The position numbers and the translations under genes are program-made. A DNA stretch of 64,000 bases from CBDANW01 sp965197825 (lineage in GTDB: Bacteria > Acidobacteriota > Vicinamibacteria > Marinacidobacterales > DATDRI01). The stretch's first letter is position 1. Each line of letters begins with the position of its first letter. The notes below the pieces were generated by a model that was not told where the DNA came from, made no database searches, and saw nothing but the letters and a program-made list of their open reading frames with translations. Shown here in pieces: positions 8,651 to 17,990 of this stretch. The stretch is taken from assembly GCA_965197825.1 (NCBI GenBank), contig CBDANW010000003.1:2542001-2606000 (forward strand). Reading direction: 5' to 3'.

Positions 8651-10048
8651 GACTCCATCCTCTCAAGAGTTGGAGTCTCCGGGAAACCCGGGGCGGTTCA
8701 TCGCCGTCAACAGCGGCTTGGCCTGCGCCTGGTCCCTTTTCGGAATCCGGTCCAGTACGTTGAGGATTCGGTGGTTCCAGCACCGCTGTTCCTCAGCTTC
8801 TGGAAATACGTTTCGGGTCGCGGCCCAGATGCCGAGATGACCGTCACCGATCACCAAACGGGGACATCTCAGACCGCGCTTCTTCAGTCTCCGTAGCAGC
8901 GACGACCATGACGCTTCGGATTCTCGATGCCCGGCCTCCAGCGTCAGGACGATTTTCGTCCCGTCGGACAGGCCACCAACCGCAACTAGCACCGCCGCCT
9001 TGTCCTTCTCAAGGCCGGCCTTCACGTACACGCCATCTACCCACAGGTACACGAGCTCGAGTTCTTCCAGTGGGCTAGCTAGCCACTGCTCGTACTCTCC
9101 CTGCCATTTCTGTTTCAGCCGCGACACCGTGCTGGGAGAAAGTGGAGCGTCCTCCCCTAGAAGCCCGCGGAGCGCCAGATCGAAATCTCCGTGAGCTAGT
9201 CCATGCAGGTACAGCTCCGGAATCAACTCGCTCACCGTTTCGCTCCGACGCTTGAACAGCGGAAGCACTCGACTTTCGAACCTCTCCTCCACGTTCCGTA
9301 CTCTCGGCCGGCGAACCGTCACTGTGCCCACGCTCATCGTCAGCTTCCGAGGCTTACCGTATCCATTTCGATAGCCCGCCGTTGTGTCCACGGGCTTCCG
9401 TCTCTCCGATTTCTCACGCCCGAGAAGCTCCGTGACTTCGGCTACCATCAGCTCCTGCACCCAATCCTGGATCTCAAGCCTCGCCCACTTCTCCAGCGAC
9501 TCCCAAGCCACCCTTGACGAGCTCCGTCGTCCTGTGGTCTTTTCCTTCATGGCGGTGTCTCCTTCCGTTGGCCCCTTCACGCCGTGTTTCGTGACGCGGA
9601 AGGTTACTCCGCCTTTACTTTATTTCCACACCTTCTGAGGGTAGCTCCGGCGGCGTCTATGAGGCAATCGAGAATCACAGCGCTCATCGCTCGCCGAGGG
9701 TGCTGATACCGCCGCGCAAGGGCGCCCTGCTCGCATCGGGGCCGGCGAGCAGCCGACAGCGCAATCGCAACATTGCAGCACAAGCTCGGCTCGGCAAACG
9801 AAAGTGGCACACAGAATCGGGCTACAGCAAACGGAGCAAAGTCGAGACAACGTTCCATCGCTACAAGGCTATCGTGGGCTCAGCGATGCGAGCGAGAGGG
9901 TTGGCGGCACAGAGAGTTGAGGCAAGGATCGGGTGTAAGATTCTCAACACCATGACGGCGCTCGGGATGCCTGATAGCGAGATGATCGGATGATGGGAGT
10001 CGGGGCCAAGCGAGCTCTCGGCCTCTATCGGAGTTGTGCACCAAGGCA

Positions 10049-10101
10049 ATGATTTGTTTCTTGAGCTTGAGGATGGTGTCCTTGAGTACCGCGTAGTCCA
10101 T
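10049..10101 (-). pseudogene. N-terminal scrap of an unknown gene
   Basis: An ATG with GGAAGGGG upstream opens MDYAVLKDTILKLKKQIIA and is then cut by the right end of IS5 copy A. The good ribosome binding site suggests that it was a real gene start. The product cannot be identified from 19 residues. Confidence 0.35.
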
Positions 10102-10144
10102 GCCCTTCCCCTTCCCGGTGCCCGCAGGCGTCGCAGTTCTTGAA

Positions 10145-10515
10145 TTATATAACTTTCACGATCCAGCGAAGGCGGAAGACCAGTTGTTGGGAGCCTCCGA
10201 GAAACTTGTCGATCTCGTCCTTCCCAAGAGTACAGCGATCCTCGTAGCACTTGCACTGGATGGCGACCCGCTCGCCTGTGGTCCACCGTGCGACGAAGTC
10301 TATTCCAATGTCTCGGCCATTGAGACCGGTCAACGCCTCACGCTCGGGCCAGTCGGGCCAGCGCCAGATCCCGTTGAGCTCGAATTCAGGTTGTTGAAGC
10401 GCAATGCGCATGAACAACTGCTCGAACCAGCGCCCCTTCTCGGACTCGTCCTGACTCTCGGTGCGGATACGGTCAAGGATATCTCGTAAAAGCAGACTAG
10501 TCGGGTGGAGATCAC
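10145..10515 (-). pseudogene. Mrr-like restriction nuclease domain, N-terminal fragment of a large enzyme
   Basis: About 120 residues starting near LLRDILDRIRTES match the N-terminal nuclease domain of large helicase-methylase restriction enzymes (type ISP and relatives). The motif chain KGRWFEQLFMRIA, LNGRDIGIDFVA and AIQCKCY gives the D...QxK catalytic core of the Mrr/PD-(D/E)XK fold. The frame ends at RWIVKVI, where homology stops; the helicase, methylase and target-recognition domains that should follow are absent. No in-frame ATG, GTG or TTG is visible at the expected start, so the N-terminus is either cut or uses a rare start. It sits directly downstream of hsdR in the same direction. 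Confidence 0.65.
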
Positions 10516-13500
10516 TTCGAGCCGAATCTGGTGGCGACGTACTTCTTGGCGTCCTCCTCGCCGAGTCGCACCGTACCCGGGCCGCTCCGGACGTAGAGAT
10601 CGCCGTCACTGGCCTTCTCCAAGCCCTTCCATTGCAAGTACACCGGCTCGGGACTCCGCTGGCAGCTCACGAGGCAGATGGTCTTGCCCTTGACGATCTG
10701 CGCCTTCGGATCGATGCAGGTGGCGGCGCGGTCACCGAGACCATTGCGAACGGCCTGGGCCAAGTGCCGCATGAACTTGTCTTCGGTCTCCAAGCGATCA
10801 TTCTCGATGCCAAGAACTTCGCGGTTGTCGTCCACGCCGACCAGAAGGTCACCGCCCTCGGTGTTGAGGAACGCGGCGATGGTCTTGAGTGCCGCGTGGG
10901 TTACGTGCTTGTCGTCCTTGCGGTCCTCCTGCAGGTTCCAGCGCAGGCTCGACTTGAACTCGAGCGTTTTCGATTCCTGCAGCTTGAGCAACTCCTCTGC
11001 TCGCCGGTGCCGCCGGATGTAGTCGTCAAAGAGGACGTTCTTGAACGCCCGGCCAAAGTCGGGGTCGTCGGTGATGCGCTTGTACAGTTCGAAGTTGGTC
11101 TCGACGATCTCCTGGATCTTGTCCTCAACCTTGGGGTCGAAGGTCAGCCGCACATTCTCGCGCGTGTTCACCCGGGCGCTGGCGTCGAGGCCGGCGTCCT
11201 CGTCGAGGGCCGAGCGGATGTGCTCGAGCGTGACGCGGTGCTCGGGGCCGAGGTTCAGACCGAAGCGTTCGTTTAACGCCTCGATGATCCGCGAGAGCGC
11301 CTCCAGCTCCTGCGCGCCGACACCGCTCTGCAACTTGCTCCCGACGGGTTCGAGAGGCCAAACCTGCCGTTCCAGCGGGATCCGGCCGCGGCTCGTCTGT
11401 TGGATGCGGAAGGACTCCATGTCGATGTTCTGCTGAACCTCGCGAGGTAACTCCTCACGGCTGGCCGGCAACAGCCGCCGGAGGTGTTGGGCGAAAACGT
11501 AGAGTTTTTCGAGATCGGGGTCCGCAAATCTCAGCACTTGGGACAGGAAGACGTACAGGCGTACGTAGTCGGTGAGCTGGCCGCGGAAGTCGCGCCCCTC
11601 GGCGGGGGCAAGCTCGATGCAGCGCTGGCGTGCCGGTTCCAGCGCCGCGTATAGCCTGTCCTGGTTCGCCTTGGGGTCGAAGTACACCCGTCCGAAGGTC
11701 TCGACATCGTCGGACATGAACACGCCGAAGTTGAGCAGTCTGCCCTGAATCTCGTAGAGAAGGTTGGGGTCGGTCTCCTCCGAGAGCAAAGTGGTCTCGT
11801 AGTACGGCTCGAAAGCCTTCCTGATCTCCTCGGCTTCGTTGGCGAAGTCGAGCACCATCGTGCCCTTCTTGCCGAGGTGCGTGCGATTTAGGCGGGACAG
11901 TGTCTGGACCGCGTTCACACCGCCGAGCTTCTTGTCCACGTACATCGTGTGGAGCAGGGGTTGGTCGAAGCCGGTCTGGAACTTGTTGGCAACCACCAGG
12001 AAGCGGTACTCGGGCTTGTCGAACTCGGCTGCCGTTTGCCGTTCGCCGATGACCCGTTCCTGCCCGGCCGAGTTCATGCCGGACTCCGTGTAGGACTCGC
12101 CACTGTCCTTCACCGTTCCAGAGAAGGCGACGAGCGCTTTCCACGCATGGCCCTTCTCGGCCAAGTAGCGATCCAGGGCGAGCTCGGTGTGCACCGCGTG
12201 CAGGCGCGAGCGCGTCACGATCATCGCCTTGGCCCGCCCGCCGATCTCGCCCGCGACCTGCGCCTCGAAATGCTCCACACAGATAGCGATCTTCTCGCGG
12301 ATCGCATGCCGGTGCAGCTCGACGAAGGACTTGAGCAGATACTCCGCCTGCCGCTTGTCGTACTGCGGGTCGTCCTCGATCTTCTTCAGCAGACGCCAGT
12401 AGGCCTTGTAGGTCGTGTAGTTCGCGAGCACGTCGAGGATGAACCCTTCTTCGATCGCCTGGCGCATGCTGTAGCGGTGGAAGGGCTCGAACTTTCCGTC
12501 CGTCCGCTTCCGGCCGAAGAGCTCAAGGGTCTTGGGTTTCGGGGTCGCCGTAAAGGCGAACGTCGAGAGGTTCGGCATCCGTCCGCGGCTGCGGATTTCC
12601 TCGAGGATCCGGTTCTCAACCTCCTCTTCCGGGGTCTCGGCACTCGCTTCCTCCTTTTCGGCGTCCTCCAGGCTCCCTGCCGCGAGCACCGCCTTCAGGC
12701 TCTTCGTGCTTTCGCCGGACTGCGACGAATGAGCTTCGTCCACAATCACGGCGAAGCGCTGGCCGGGAAGCTGGCCGATCTGCTCGGCGATAACGGGAAA
12801 CTTCTGCAGGGTGGTGACGATGATCGTACGGCCAGCTTCGAGGGCCTCGCGGAGCTGGCGGGAGGTCTGGTCGATGTTTTCCACCACACCGAGGGTCTGC
12901 TCGAACTGCCGGATGGTCCGCTGGAGCTGGCGGTCGAGCACACGTCGATCTGTCACCACGATGACCGAGTCGAAGACGCGACGGTCGTCACTATCATGCA
13001 GCACCGAAAGCTGGTGGGCGAGCCAAGCAATGGTGAAGCTCTTGCCGCTGCCGGCTGAGTGCTGGACCAGGTAGCGCTCGCCGGTGCCGTGGTTGCGCGC
13101 GTGGCGGACGAGCTGGCGCACGCAGTCGAGCTGCTGGTAGCGGGGAAAAATCAGAAAGCGCTTGCCGGTCTTGCGCCCGCGATCATCCTCCTCCTCGACC
13201 TCGTGGATGAACTGGCGGACCAGGTCGAGGACACTGTTCCGGGCGCAGATCCGCTTCCACAGGTAATCGGTCGGAAAGCCTGGACGGGTGGGCGGCACCG
13301 GTGGATTCCCCGCGCCGCCGAAGTGCCCCTGATTGAAGGGCAGAAAACGGGTCGCGGGTCCTACTAGCCGGGTCGTCACGAACACCAGCTCCGGGTCTAC
13401 CGCGAAGTGGGCAAGGCAGCGCCCGTATGCGAAGAGCGGCTCCCGCGGGTCGCGGCCGGTCCGGTACTGCCGGATCGCGTCCTCGACGTCCTGGCCGTTG

Positions 13501-14048
13501 AGCGGGTTTTTAAGTTCCGCCGTGAAGATGGGAACGCCGTTTAGGAAGAGCGCGAGGTCGAGGCTCTCCTCGTCCTGCTCGCTGAAGCGGAGTTGGCGCA
13601 CTACAGCGAAGAGGTTTGCCGCATGCAGGCGCTGCAGCTCTTCGTTGAGCCCGCTTGCTGGCCGGAAGTGCGCCAGCTGGAACTTGCAGCCCGAGTCCTT
13701 GACGCCGTTTCGCAGCATGTCGAGTGCCCCCCGCCGGCCGATCTCGCGCGAGAGTCGGCCAAGGAAGCGCGGCTTCACGTCAGCGCCGTGATGCTGCTTG
13801 AGCTTCTCCCACTCCTTCGGCTGGGTGGCCAGGAGGAAATCGACGACGTCGGCTGGAATCAGGCAGAGCCCCCGGTCGTAGTCCTCCGGTCGGCGCTTGC
13901 GGTAGCCCCCTGGCACCGGCTCGTCGCCGTACGCCAGCGCCGACTCCTGCACTGCGGTCGTATCGCCCGGGCAGGCATCGGGCCCGTGCCGCAACAGCGC
14001 GCACTCGATCGCCTCCTCGAAGGCCCGCTCCGAGATCTCGGGACTCAT
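10512..14048 (-). CDS. hsdR: Type I restriction enzyme R subunit with C-terminal AlbA_2-like domain
   Basis: A 1178-aa motor and nuclease subunit of a type I restriction complex. An N-terminal nuclease domain has FTAELK near residue 178 with its partner Asp at about 164. The SF2 motor has Walker A HSAGSGKS near 331, DEAH at 437-440, FTATPK, and QTLSRLNRT as motif VI. The last 160 or so residues form a second unit (ESKTLEFKSS, then KTIAAFLNTEGGDLLVGVDD) typical of AlbA_2/Schlafen-like domains, ending VATRFGSK. The start overlaps the stop of hsdS by four bases (ATGA), so the two are translationally coupled. The frame is intact, while hsdM upstream is frameshifted. Confidence 0.93.
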   Translation of the reverse strand: MSPEISERAFEEAIECALLRHGPDACPGDTTAVQESALAYGDEPVPGGYRKRRPEDYDRGLCLIPADVVDFLLATQPKEWEKLKQHHGADVKPRFLGRLSREIGRRGALDMLRNGVKDSGCKFQLAHFRPASGLNEELQRLHAANLFAVVRQLRFSEQDEESLDLALFLNGVPIFTAELKNPLNGQDVEDAIRQYRTGRDPREPLFAYGRCLAHFAVDPELVFVTTRLVGPATRFLPFNQGHFGGAGNPPVPPTRPGFPTDYLWKRICARNSVLDLVRQFIHEVEEEDDRGRKTGKRFLIFPRYQQLDCVRQLVRHARNHGTGERYLVQHSAGSGKSFTIAWLAHQLSVLHDSDDRRVFDSVIVVTDRRVLDRQLQRTIRQFEQTLGVVENIDQTSRQLREALEAGRTIIVTTLQKFPVIAEQIGQLPGQRFAVIVDEAHSSQSGESTKSLKAVLAAGSLEDAEKEEASAETPEEEVENRILEEIRSRGRMPNLSTFAFTATPKPKTLELFGRKRTDGKFEPFHRYSMRQAIEEGFILDVLANYTTYKAYWRLLKKIEDDPQYDKRQAEYLLKSFVELHRHAIREKIAICVEHFEAQVAGEIGGRAKAMIVTRSRLHAVHTELALDRYLAEKGHAWKALVAFSGTVKDSGESYTESGMNSAGQERVIGERQTAAEFDKPEYRFLVVANKFQTGFDQPLLHTMYVDKKLGGVNAVQTLSRLNRTHLGKKGTMVLDFANEAEEIRKAFEPYYETTLLSEETDPNLLYEIQGRLLNFGVFMSDDVETFGRVYFDPKANQDRLYAALEPARQRCIELAPAEGRDFRGQLTDYVRLYVFLSQVLRFADPDLEKLYVFAQHLRRLLPASREELPREVQQNIDMESFRIQQTSRGRIPLERQVWPLEPVGSKLQSGVGAQELEALSRIIEALNERFGLNLGPEHRVTLEHIRSALDEDAGLDASARVNTRENVRLTFDPKVEDKIQEIVETNFELYKRITDDPDFGRAFKNVLFDDYIRRHRRAEELLKLQESKTLEFKSSLRWNLQEDRKDDKHVTHAALKTIAAFLNTEGGDLLVGVDDNREVLGIENDRLETEDKFMRHLAQAVRNGLGDRAATCIDPKAQIVKGKTICLVSCQRSPEPVYLQWKGLEKASDGDLYVRSGPGTVRLGEEDAKKYVATRFGSK

Positions 14049-15379
14049 GACGCTTCCTCCCGGACATCGATCTGGCCGGTGACCGCTGCGGAAATGAGCG
14101 CGGTGCGGAATTCTTTGAGCCGGTCGATGGCTTGGTGAACTTTGGCGATGAGGGCGTCGATCTTAGCCGTCTTGCGATCTAGAAAAGCGGCAATTACGCG
14201 CTGTTCCTTCACCTCAGGGCACTGGATTGGGATCCCCTCCATATCGCCCTGTGTGAGCTTGTCGCGTGTTGACCCGTCAATGAATGCGCGATAGTCGACG
14301 CAGTTGAGCACATGTGCAAGAAACTCAGCATCCATAGTTGGCTGTGGGCGTAGGACATGCGCGTGGTTGTTTACCCAGATTTTGCCCGTGACCCGGAATG
14401 CGACAGGCCTCAGTATATCGAAAAATGGTGCGCCGTCCTCGCCCAGTAGAACTAGCTCCTCATCAAACAGCCAATTATCCACATAATCGACGATTGAGTT
14501 GGTTCCCCAGTAAGGATAGCCACCTTGCATTCGGCCGCGTTCTTCTGCATTGAGCGGTATGCGCTTGCCATCTAGGCACTTGGTCAGCCACGATAGTCTC
14601 TTCATCTCCCAGTGCGCCGGAATCTCGCCCAGCCACTCGACGCCGGAATCCTTCATGGGAACGTTCGGGTCGAGGCCCCGGTTGACGGCGCGGGTGATGA
14701 GGGCGATGCGTTTCTCCTGAAGCAGCTCGATCAACCGCTCCTCCCGTTCCACCAACCCATCGATCTTCGCCGTCTTGCGGTCGAGAAAAGCGGCGATGGC
14801 GCGTTGTTCTTCGACCGGCGCGATCGGAAAGAGACCAGTGCGGATCGCGTTTCCACCCAGGCCGAACCTAGTTATTCCATTCGCTGCAATTTGGAACTGA
14901 TCCCGCCCGCCAATTGCCGAGAATTGGCGGGCAAGAAACCGGCCATTGAAGTCCGGTCGCGGCTTGATCTGTGCCAGGTGGTATCCACACAACACATCCG
15001 TTAGGTCTTCTGCCACGACAGCAGGCACTGCGATGTCATTCCAGGATTCAGAATCCTTGGTAATCATAACGTCGTCAACCCGAAGCAAGAATCGTCGCGC
15101 CTGCTCGGGTGTGGCAGTTGCATTCATAAACTCGAGCTCGGCCGTGATACGGTCGTTGTAGTAGACGTCGACGTAGTTGCAGAGCTTTACGGGAACCTGG
15201 CCTGCTTTGGACTTCTTGTCGACATTGCTCAATTGCACCGAGGCCATAGTCTTGAGTCTTATCACCTTCCAATGGGTTGGGATCTTACCCAGCCACTCGA
15301 CGCCGGAGTCCCTGTACTCTGGGTAAGGTCGGAATCGCCGGGGTCGCGCCTCGCCGATCCGGTCAGTAACCTCAGTCAC
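14045..15379 (-). CDS. hsdS: Type I restriction-modification specificity subunit
   Basis: The 444-aa protein has two target-recognition domains, each opened by a GVEWLGEIPAHW-type signature (near residues 27 and 247) and each followed by a helical spacer with EEQRAIAAFLDRKTAKIDGL (about 188) or KEQRVIAAFLDRKTAKIDAL (about 395). The repeated spacers are the conserved dimer-like arms that hold two HsdM. The two recognition domains differ, so a bipartite asymmetric target is expected. It overlaps hsdR by four bases and follows the small ORF at 15418 by about 40 bases. Confidence 0.93.
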   Translation of the reverse strand: MTEVTDRIGEARPRRFRPYPEYRDSGVEWLGKIPTHWKVIRLKTMASVQLSNVDKKSKAGQVPVKLCNYVDVYYNDRITAELEFMNATATPEQARRFLLRVDDVMITKDSESWNDIAVPAVVAEDLTDVLCGYHLAQIKPRPDFNGRFLARQFSAIGGRDQFQIAANGITRFGLGGNAIRTGLFPIAPVEEQRAIAAFLDRKTAKIDGLVEREERLIELLQEKRIALITRAVNRGLDPNVPMKDSGVEWLGEIPAHWEMKRLSWLTKCLDGKRIPLNAEERGRMQGGYPYWGTNSIVDYVDNWLFDEELVLLGEDGAPFFDILRPVAFRVTGKIWVNNHAHVLRPQPTMDAEFLAHVLNCVDYRAFIDGSTRDKLTQGDMEGIPIQCPEVKEQRVIAAFLDRKTAKIDALIAKVHQAIDRLKEFRTALISAAVTGQIDVREEAS

Positions 15380-15417
15380 AGTCCTTCACCTTCCGTCCGA
15401 GCCTGAATCCTCAGCCA

Positions 15418-15645
15418 TCAGGGCCCGCCAGCGTGGCCAGGTCTGCGTGAACGATTCTCTTCGATCAAGCTGTCGCAGACTGGTCCTAGGAAGTCCCGTA
15501 GCTCCTCGCCGGTGTCCGCGAGTCGAGCCGGACTGTCGGCGTTCGTGCCGATCTGCCGCTCCAATTCCTGCCAGCGCTGCGCGCGCATCGTGTCCTCGTA
15601 GAAGTCTGGGAGCAACGCCATAGGTCTCTCGTCGGCGAACGACAT
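15418..15645 (-). CDS. Small ORF between hsdM and hsdS, 75 aa
   Basis: The ATG at 15645 follows the hsdM stop by 16 bases with TTAGAGGG directly in front; an ATG at 15621 (MALLPDFYEDTMRAQRWQ) is an alternative. The product is acidic and helical (WQELERQIGT, DTGEELRDFLGPVCDSLIEE), without a membrane segment. I do not recognise it. Its place inside an otherwise tight hsd operon, on the same strand and with short spacings, suggests translation with the operon. It could be an accessory or antirestriction-control protein, or the tail of a lost gene. Confidence 0.5.
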   Translation of the reverse strand: MSFADERPMALLPDFYEDTMRAQRWQELERQIGTNADSPARLADTGEELRDFLGPVCDSLIEENRSRRPGHAGGP

Positions 15646-15661
15646 CCCTCTAAGAACATCG

Positions 15662-17772
15662 TTAACCCGCCACTTCCCGTAGCATGGCCAAGATCTCTTT
15701 CTCCAACTGCTGGATGTCAGCCTCGATCTCCTCCAGCGGGCGGGGCGGGCGGTACTCGTAGAAGTAACGGTTGAAGTTGATCTCGTAGCCCACGAGCCCG
15801 ACCTCCCCATCCTGCGGATCCCGGCGCGTCGTGTCGATCCACGCGTCGGGAACGTGGGGCTTCACCTGGCGCTCGAAGAACGACTCAACATCCTCCGGAA
15901 GAGACACGTTCTCTGTATCGCGGAGCTCCGGGTCGGGCTCGGCGCGACCCTCCCGGTCTCGGCAAACCTCCGCCTCGTCGTTGCGCTCGGACAACGCGGA
16001 GAGAATGGCCTTCCTGATGGGCGCAGCGAGTTTGAGCTTCGCCTTTCGAGCGGCTTCGGAAAGCTTAGCCTCGGAGATTGTCCGATCCAGGAAGAGCGTG
16101 TCCGGCAGACTCTGGAGCAAGGTTCGGAGCGCGGCCTGCTGCTCCCGACCCGCCGCCTCATCCCCAGCCTTGGCAGCGCCTTTCTTGCGCGACACGGCCA
16201 AGTTGACGAAGGCGCGCTCGTCGTCGAGCCGCGCAATCCTCTCCGGGCTGGCCTGGAGGTCGAGCTTGAGCGGGCGTTCGACCGTGATCTTGCGGAAGCC
16301 GAAGTGCGTGGTCGGGTAGACACGGCTGACGACGACCTCTCGCTCCTCACCATCCTGGACGACCTTGCGGGTGCGCCGTCCTCGAAGTCGGCCAGTAGCC
16401 GGAGGATGTCTTCCTTCCGGTCGAACGGGATCTCGCGACGCTTGGCGCCCAGGCTCTTGCGCAGCAAGACCCAAAACGAGGTGGCATCGATGAGCTGGAC
16501 CCTGCCAGCCCGCTCCGGCCGTTTCCTGTTCGTGAGCACCCAGACGTAGGTCGCGATGCCGGTGTTGTAGAAGAGCTGCTCGGGCAGTGCAATCAGCGCT
16601 TCGAGCAAGTCGTTCTCGAGGACCCAGCGGCGAATCTCGCTCTCGCCGCTGCCGGCGTCGCCGGTGAAGAGCGGCGAGCCGTTCATGATGATCGCAACCC
16701 GGGAGCCGCCCTGGGCTCGCTCCTTGGTGTGCGCGAGCATGTGCAGCAGGAACAGGAGCTGGCCATCGCTGATCCGCGGCAGACCAGGCGCGAAGCGCCC
16801 GGCGGCGCCTCGGTCGTGCTCGCTCCGCACGGCGTCTTCGTCGCGCTTCCAGTCCTTGCCGTAGGGCGGATTGGCGATCATGTAGTCGAAGGTGGACCCG
16901 GTGTGCCGTTCGTTCGAGAGCGTGCTTCCGAAGAGGACGTTCTCCGCGTCGCGGCCGTCTTCCGACTTCATGAAGAGGTCCGACTTGCAGACGGCGAAGG
17001 TCTCCGGGTTCACTTCCTGGCCGAACAGATGGGTGTCGGCGTCCGGGTTCACGGCGTTGCCGCGGCGTTCGCCTTCGCGTCTCTCTCCGAGGGTGATGTG
17101 CTCCTTGGCGATGGTGAGCATGCCGCCCGAGCCGCAGCACGGGTCGCAGACGCTCAGCACGACCCCCTTCGTGCGTAACCGCTCCTCGTCCCCGGCCAAC
17201 AGTAGGTCGACCATGAGATGGACGACGTCACGGGGGGTGAAGTGCTCACCCGGGTTCTCGTTCAGCGCCTCGTTGAACTTTCGGATAAGCTCCTCAAAGA
17301 TCGTGCCCATCGTGAAGTTGTCGATCACGTCCGGGTGGAGGTTCACTTTCGGATCGCCGAACCGCTGCACGACCTGGAACAGGAGCCCCGCCTCGTCGAG
17401 CTTGGCGATGGTGTTGTCGAAGTCGAACTTATCCAGCACCTCGCGCATGTTGGGGCTGAACCCGGCGATGTAGTTGCGCAGGTTTTGAGCGATGTGGGGG
17501 GCGTCGGCGAGCAGCTTCTCGAAGTCGTAGCGGGACGTGTTGTAGAACGCGAATCCAGAGGCGCGCCGAAGCTGTGGGTCGAGGTTTTCGATCCTGCCCC
17601 TGTACTTGGCCTGGACCGCCAGCACCTTCCGCTTCGTGGGGGTCAGCACGCAATCGAGCCGACGCAGCACGGTGAGCGGCAGGATCACGTCCTGGTACTT
17701 GCCTCGCTTGAAGGTGTCGCGGATCAGGTCGGCCACGCCCCAAATGAAGCTGGCGATCTTGCTGTGGTTCAT
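15662..17772 (-). pseudogene. hsdM: Type I DNA methyltransferase subunit, frameshifted
   Basis: From ATG 17772 (MNHSKIASFIWGVADLIRDTF) the frame carries the N6-adenine methylase motifs: VCDPCCGSGGML near residue 210 (SAM binding) and IANPPYGKDW at 301-304 (catalysis). At about 16370, after LLADFEDG, one extra C in a GCACCCGC context shifts the frame; the family sequence continues in the next frame (RKVVQDGEEREVV) to a TAA at 15662. Repaired, it would be about 700 aa, long for HsdM but normal for this subtype. The long out-of-frame continuations on either side are not genes. If the shift is real, the system lacks a full methylase; if it is an assembly error, the operon is complete. Confidence 0.85.
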
Positions 17773-17990
17773 ATCGGGTCCATTCCGAATGTAACACCCT
17801 GCCCGCCCACGCCCAACGGTTCGACGACAGCGAACCATTGGCGTGCACGACTTACCCTATTGAAATCGTCGCCCGAGTGCTCCTAGGAGAGAATCTCGTG
17901 GATGGTTGCTATTCCATGGGATACGGCGCCTCGGTACCTTGGTGCAGCCTAACCGAACTCGGGGAACCAGGCGGACATTTAACAGGAAAA
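17773..17990. other. hsdM leader region and IS256-like terminal relic
   Basis: 17773-17945 holds no gene and would contain the hsd promoter; I see no confident -35/-10 pair. 17946-17990 (CTCGGGGAACC, then ATTTAACAGGAAAA) resembles the IS256-like right end at 617-658. It is a solo terminal sequence immediately next to the IS3 relic. Confidence 0.4.

Larger units (their letters stand above)
7386..8700 (-). mobile_element. IS3-family element, copy 1 (1315 bp)
   Basis: The ends are TGAACCGCCCCGGATTTTCC on the left and the complement of TGAACCGCCCCGGGTTTCCC on the right. TCGC is duplicated at 7382-7385 and 8701-8704; the empty site is seen in the IS256 copy at 37.9 kb. Copy 2 at 45363-46677 has exactly the same length and differs by a handful of substitutions. 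Both reading frames are intact, so this copy may still be active. Confidence 0.9.
6987..9550 (-). pseudogene. IS256-family transposase, interrupted by IS3
   Basis: The start ATG at 9550 has GGAG nine bases upstream; an in-frame GTG at 9580 is less likely. The first part reaches AKPLLTA at about 8705 and the second resumes with IPYATSLQECE at 7381, on the far side of the IS3 element. Catalytic residues are the Asp in YLWVDGVYVK, the Asp in LVIGDGHLG with the Q-R-C-W-N-H-R-x-x-N block, and the Glu in SNVVESPFAALR. The joined protein is about 413 aa, a normal length for the family. Confidence 0.9.
6949..9655 (-). mobile_element. IS256-family element, copy A, with 8-bp target duplication
   Basis: The element proper is 6957-9647. 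It is flanked by CGGCGGCG at 6949-6956 and again at 9648-9655; the uninterrupted IS5 copies have this 8-mer once. The ends are imperfect inverted repeats (GAGCTC...AGGTGTG.AAA on one side, GAGCTA...AGGTGTG.AAA on the other). Without its own IS3 insertion it is 1372 bp. This is the only one of the three copies without the 8-bp internal deletion. Confidence 0.9.
6329..9993 (+). pseudogene. IS5-family transposase, interrupted by IS256
   Basis: The ATG at 6329 opens MSIFKRTQRKYVKK. Residues up to about 207 are encoded at 6329-6956; the rest (VYEAIENH onward) resumes at 9656 and ends with a TGA at 9991. Joined, the protein is 321 aa. It has the IS903-like pattern: LHILIDSSGLAVH (first Asp), DTAYDAGG (second Asp, directly at the insertion point) and RSKVETTFHRYKAI (Glu with the spaced R and K). 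The insertion leaves this copy inactive unless supplied in trans. Confidence 0.85.
6263..10048 (+). mobile_element. IS5-family element, copy A, carrying a nested IS256 and IS3
   Basis: The ends are TGCCTTGGTGCACAACTC on the left and its reverse complement on the right. After removing the IS256 element with its 8-bp target duplication (2699 bp), the element is 1087 bp, exactly the net length of copy C at 44902-47306. Partial copies lie at 18137-18696 and 51807-52049. The left flank is a fragment of repeat B; the right flank is an unrelated truncated gene. Confidence 0.85.

Noticed and set aside
11949..13058. Long plus-strand frame (369 aa) opposite hsdR
   Set aside because: It is the antisense of conserved helicase motifs in a GC-rich gene; composition is that of a shadow frame and no domain is recognisable.
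15662..17140. 492-aa minus-strand frame as a separate gene upstream of hsdS
   Set aside because: Only its last 250 or so codons are real; they are the frameshifted end of hsdM. The first part is an out-of-frame reading of the methylase domain.
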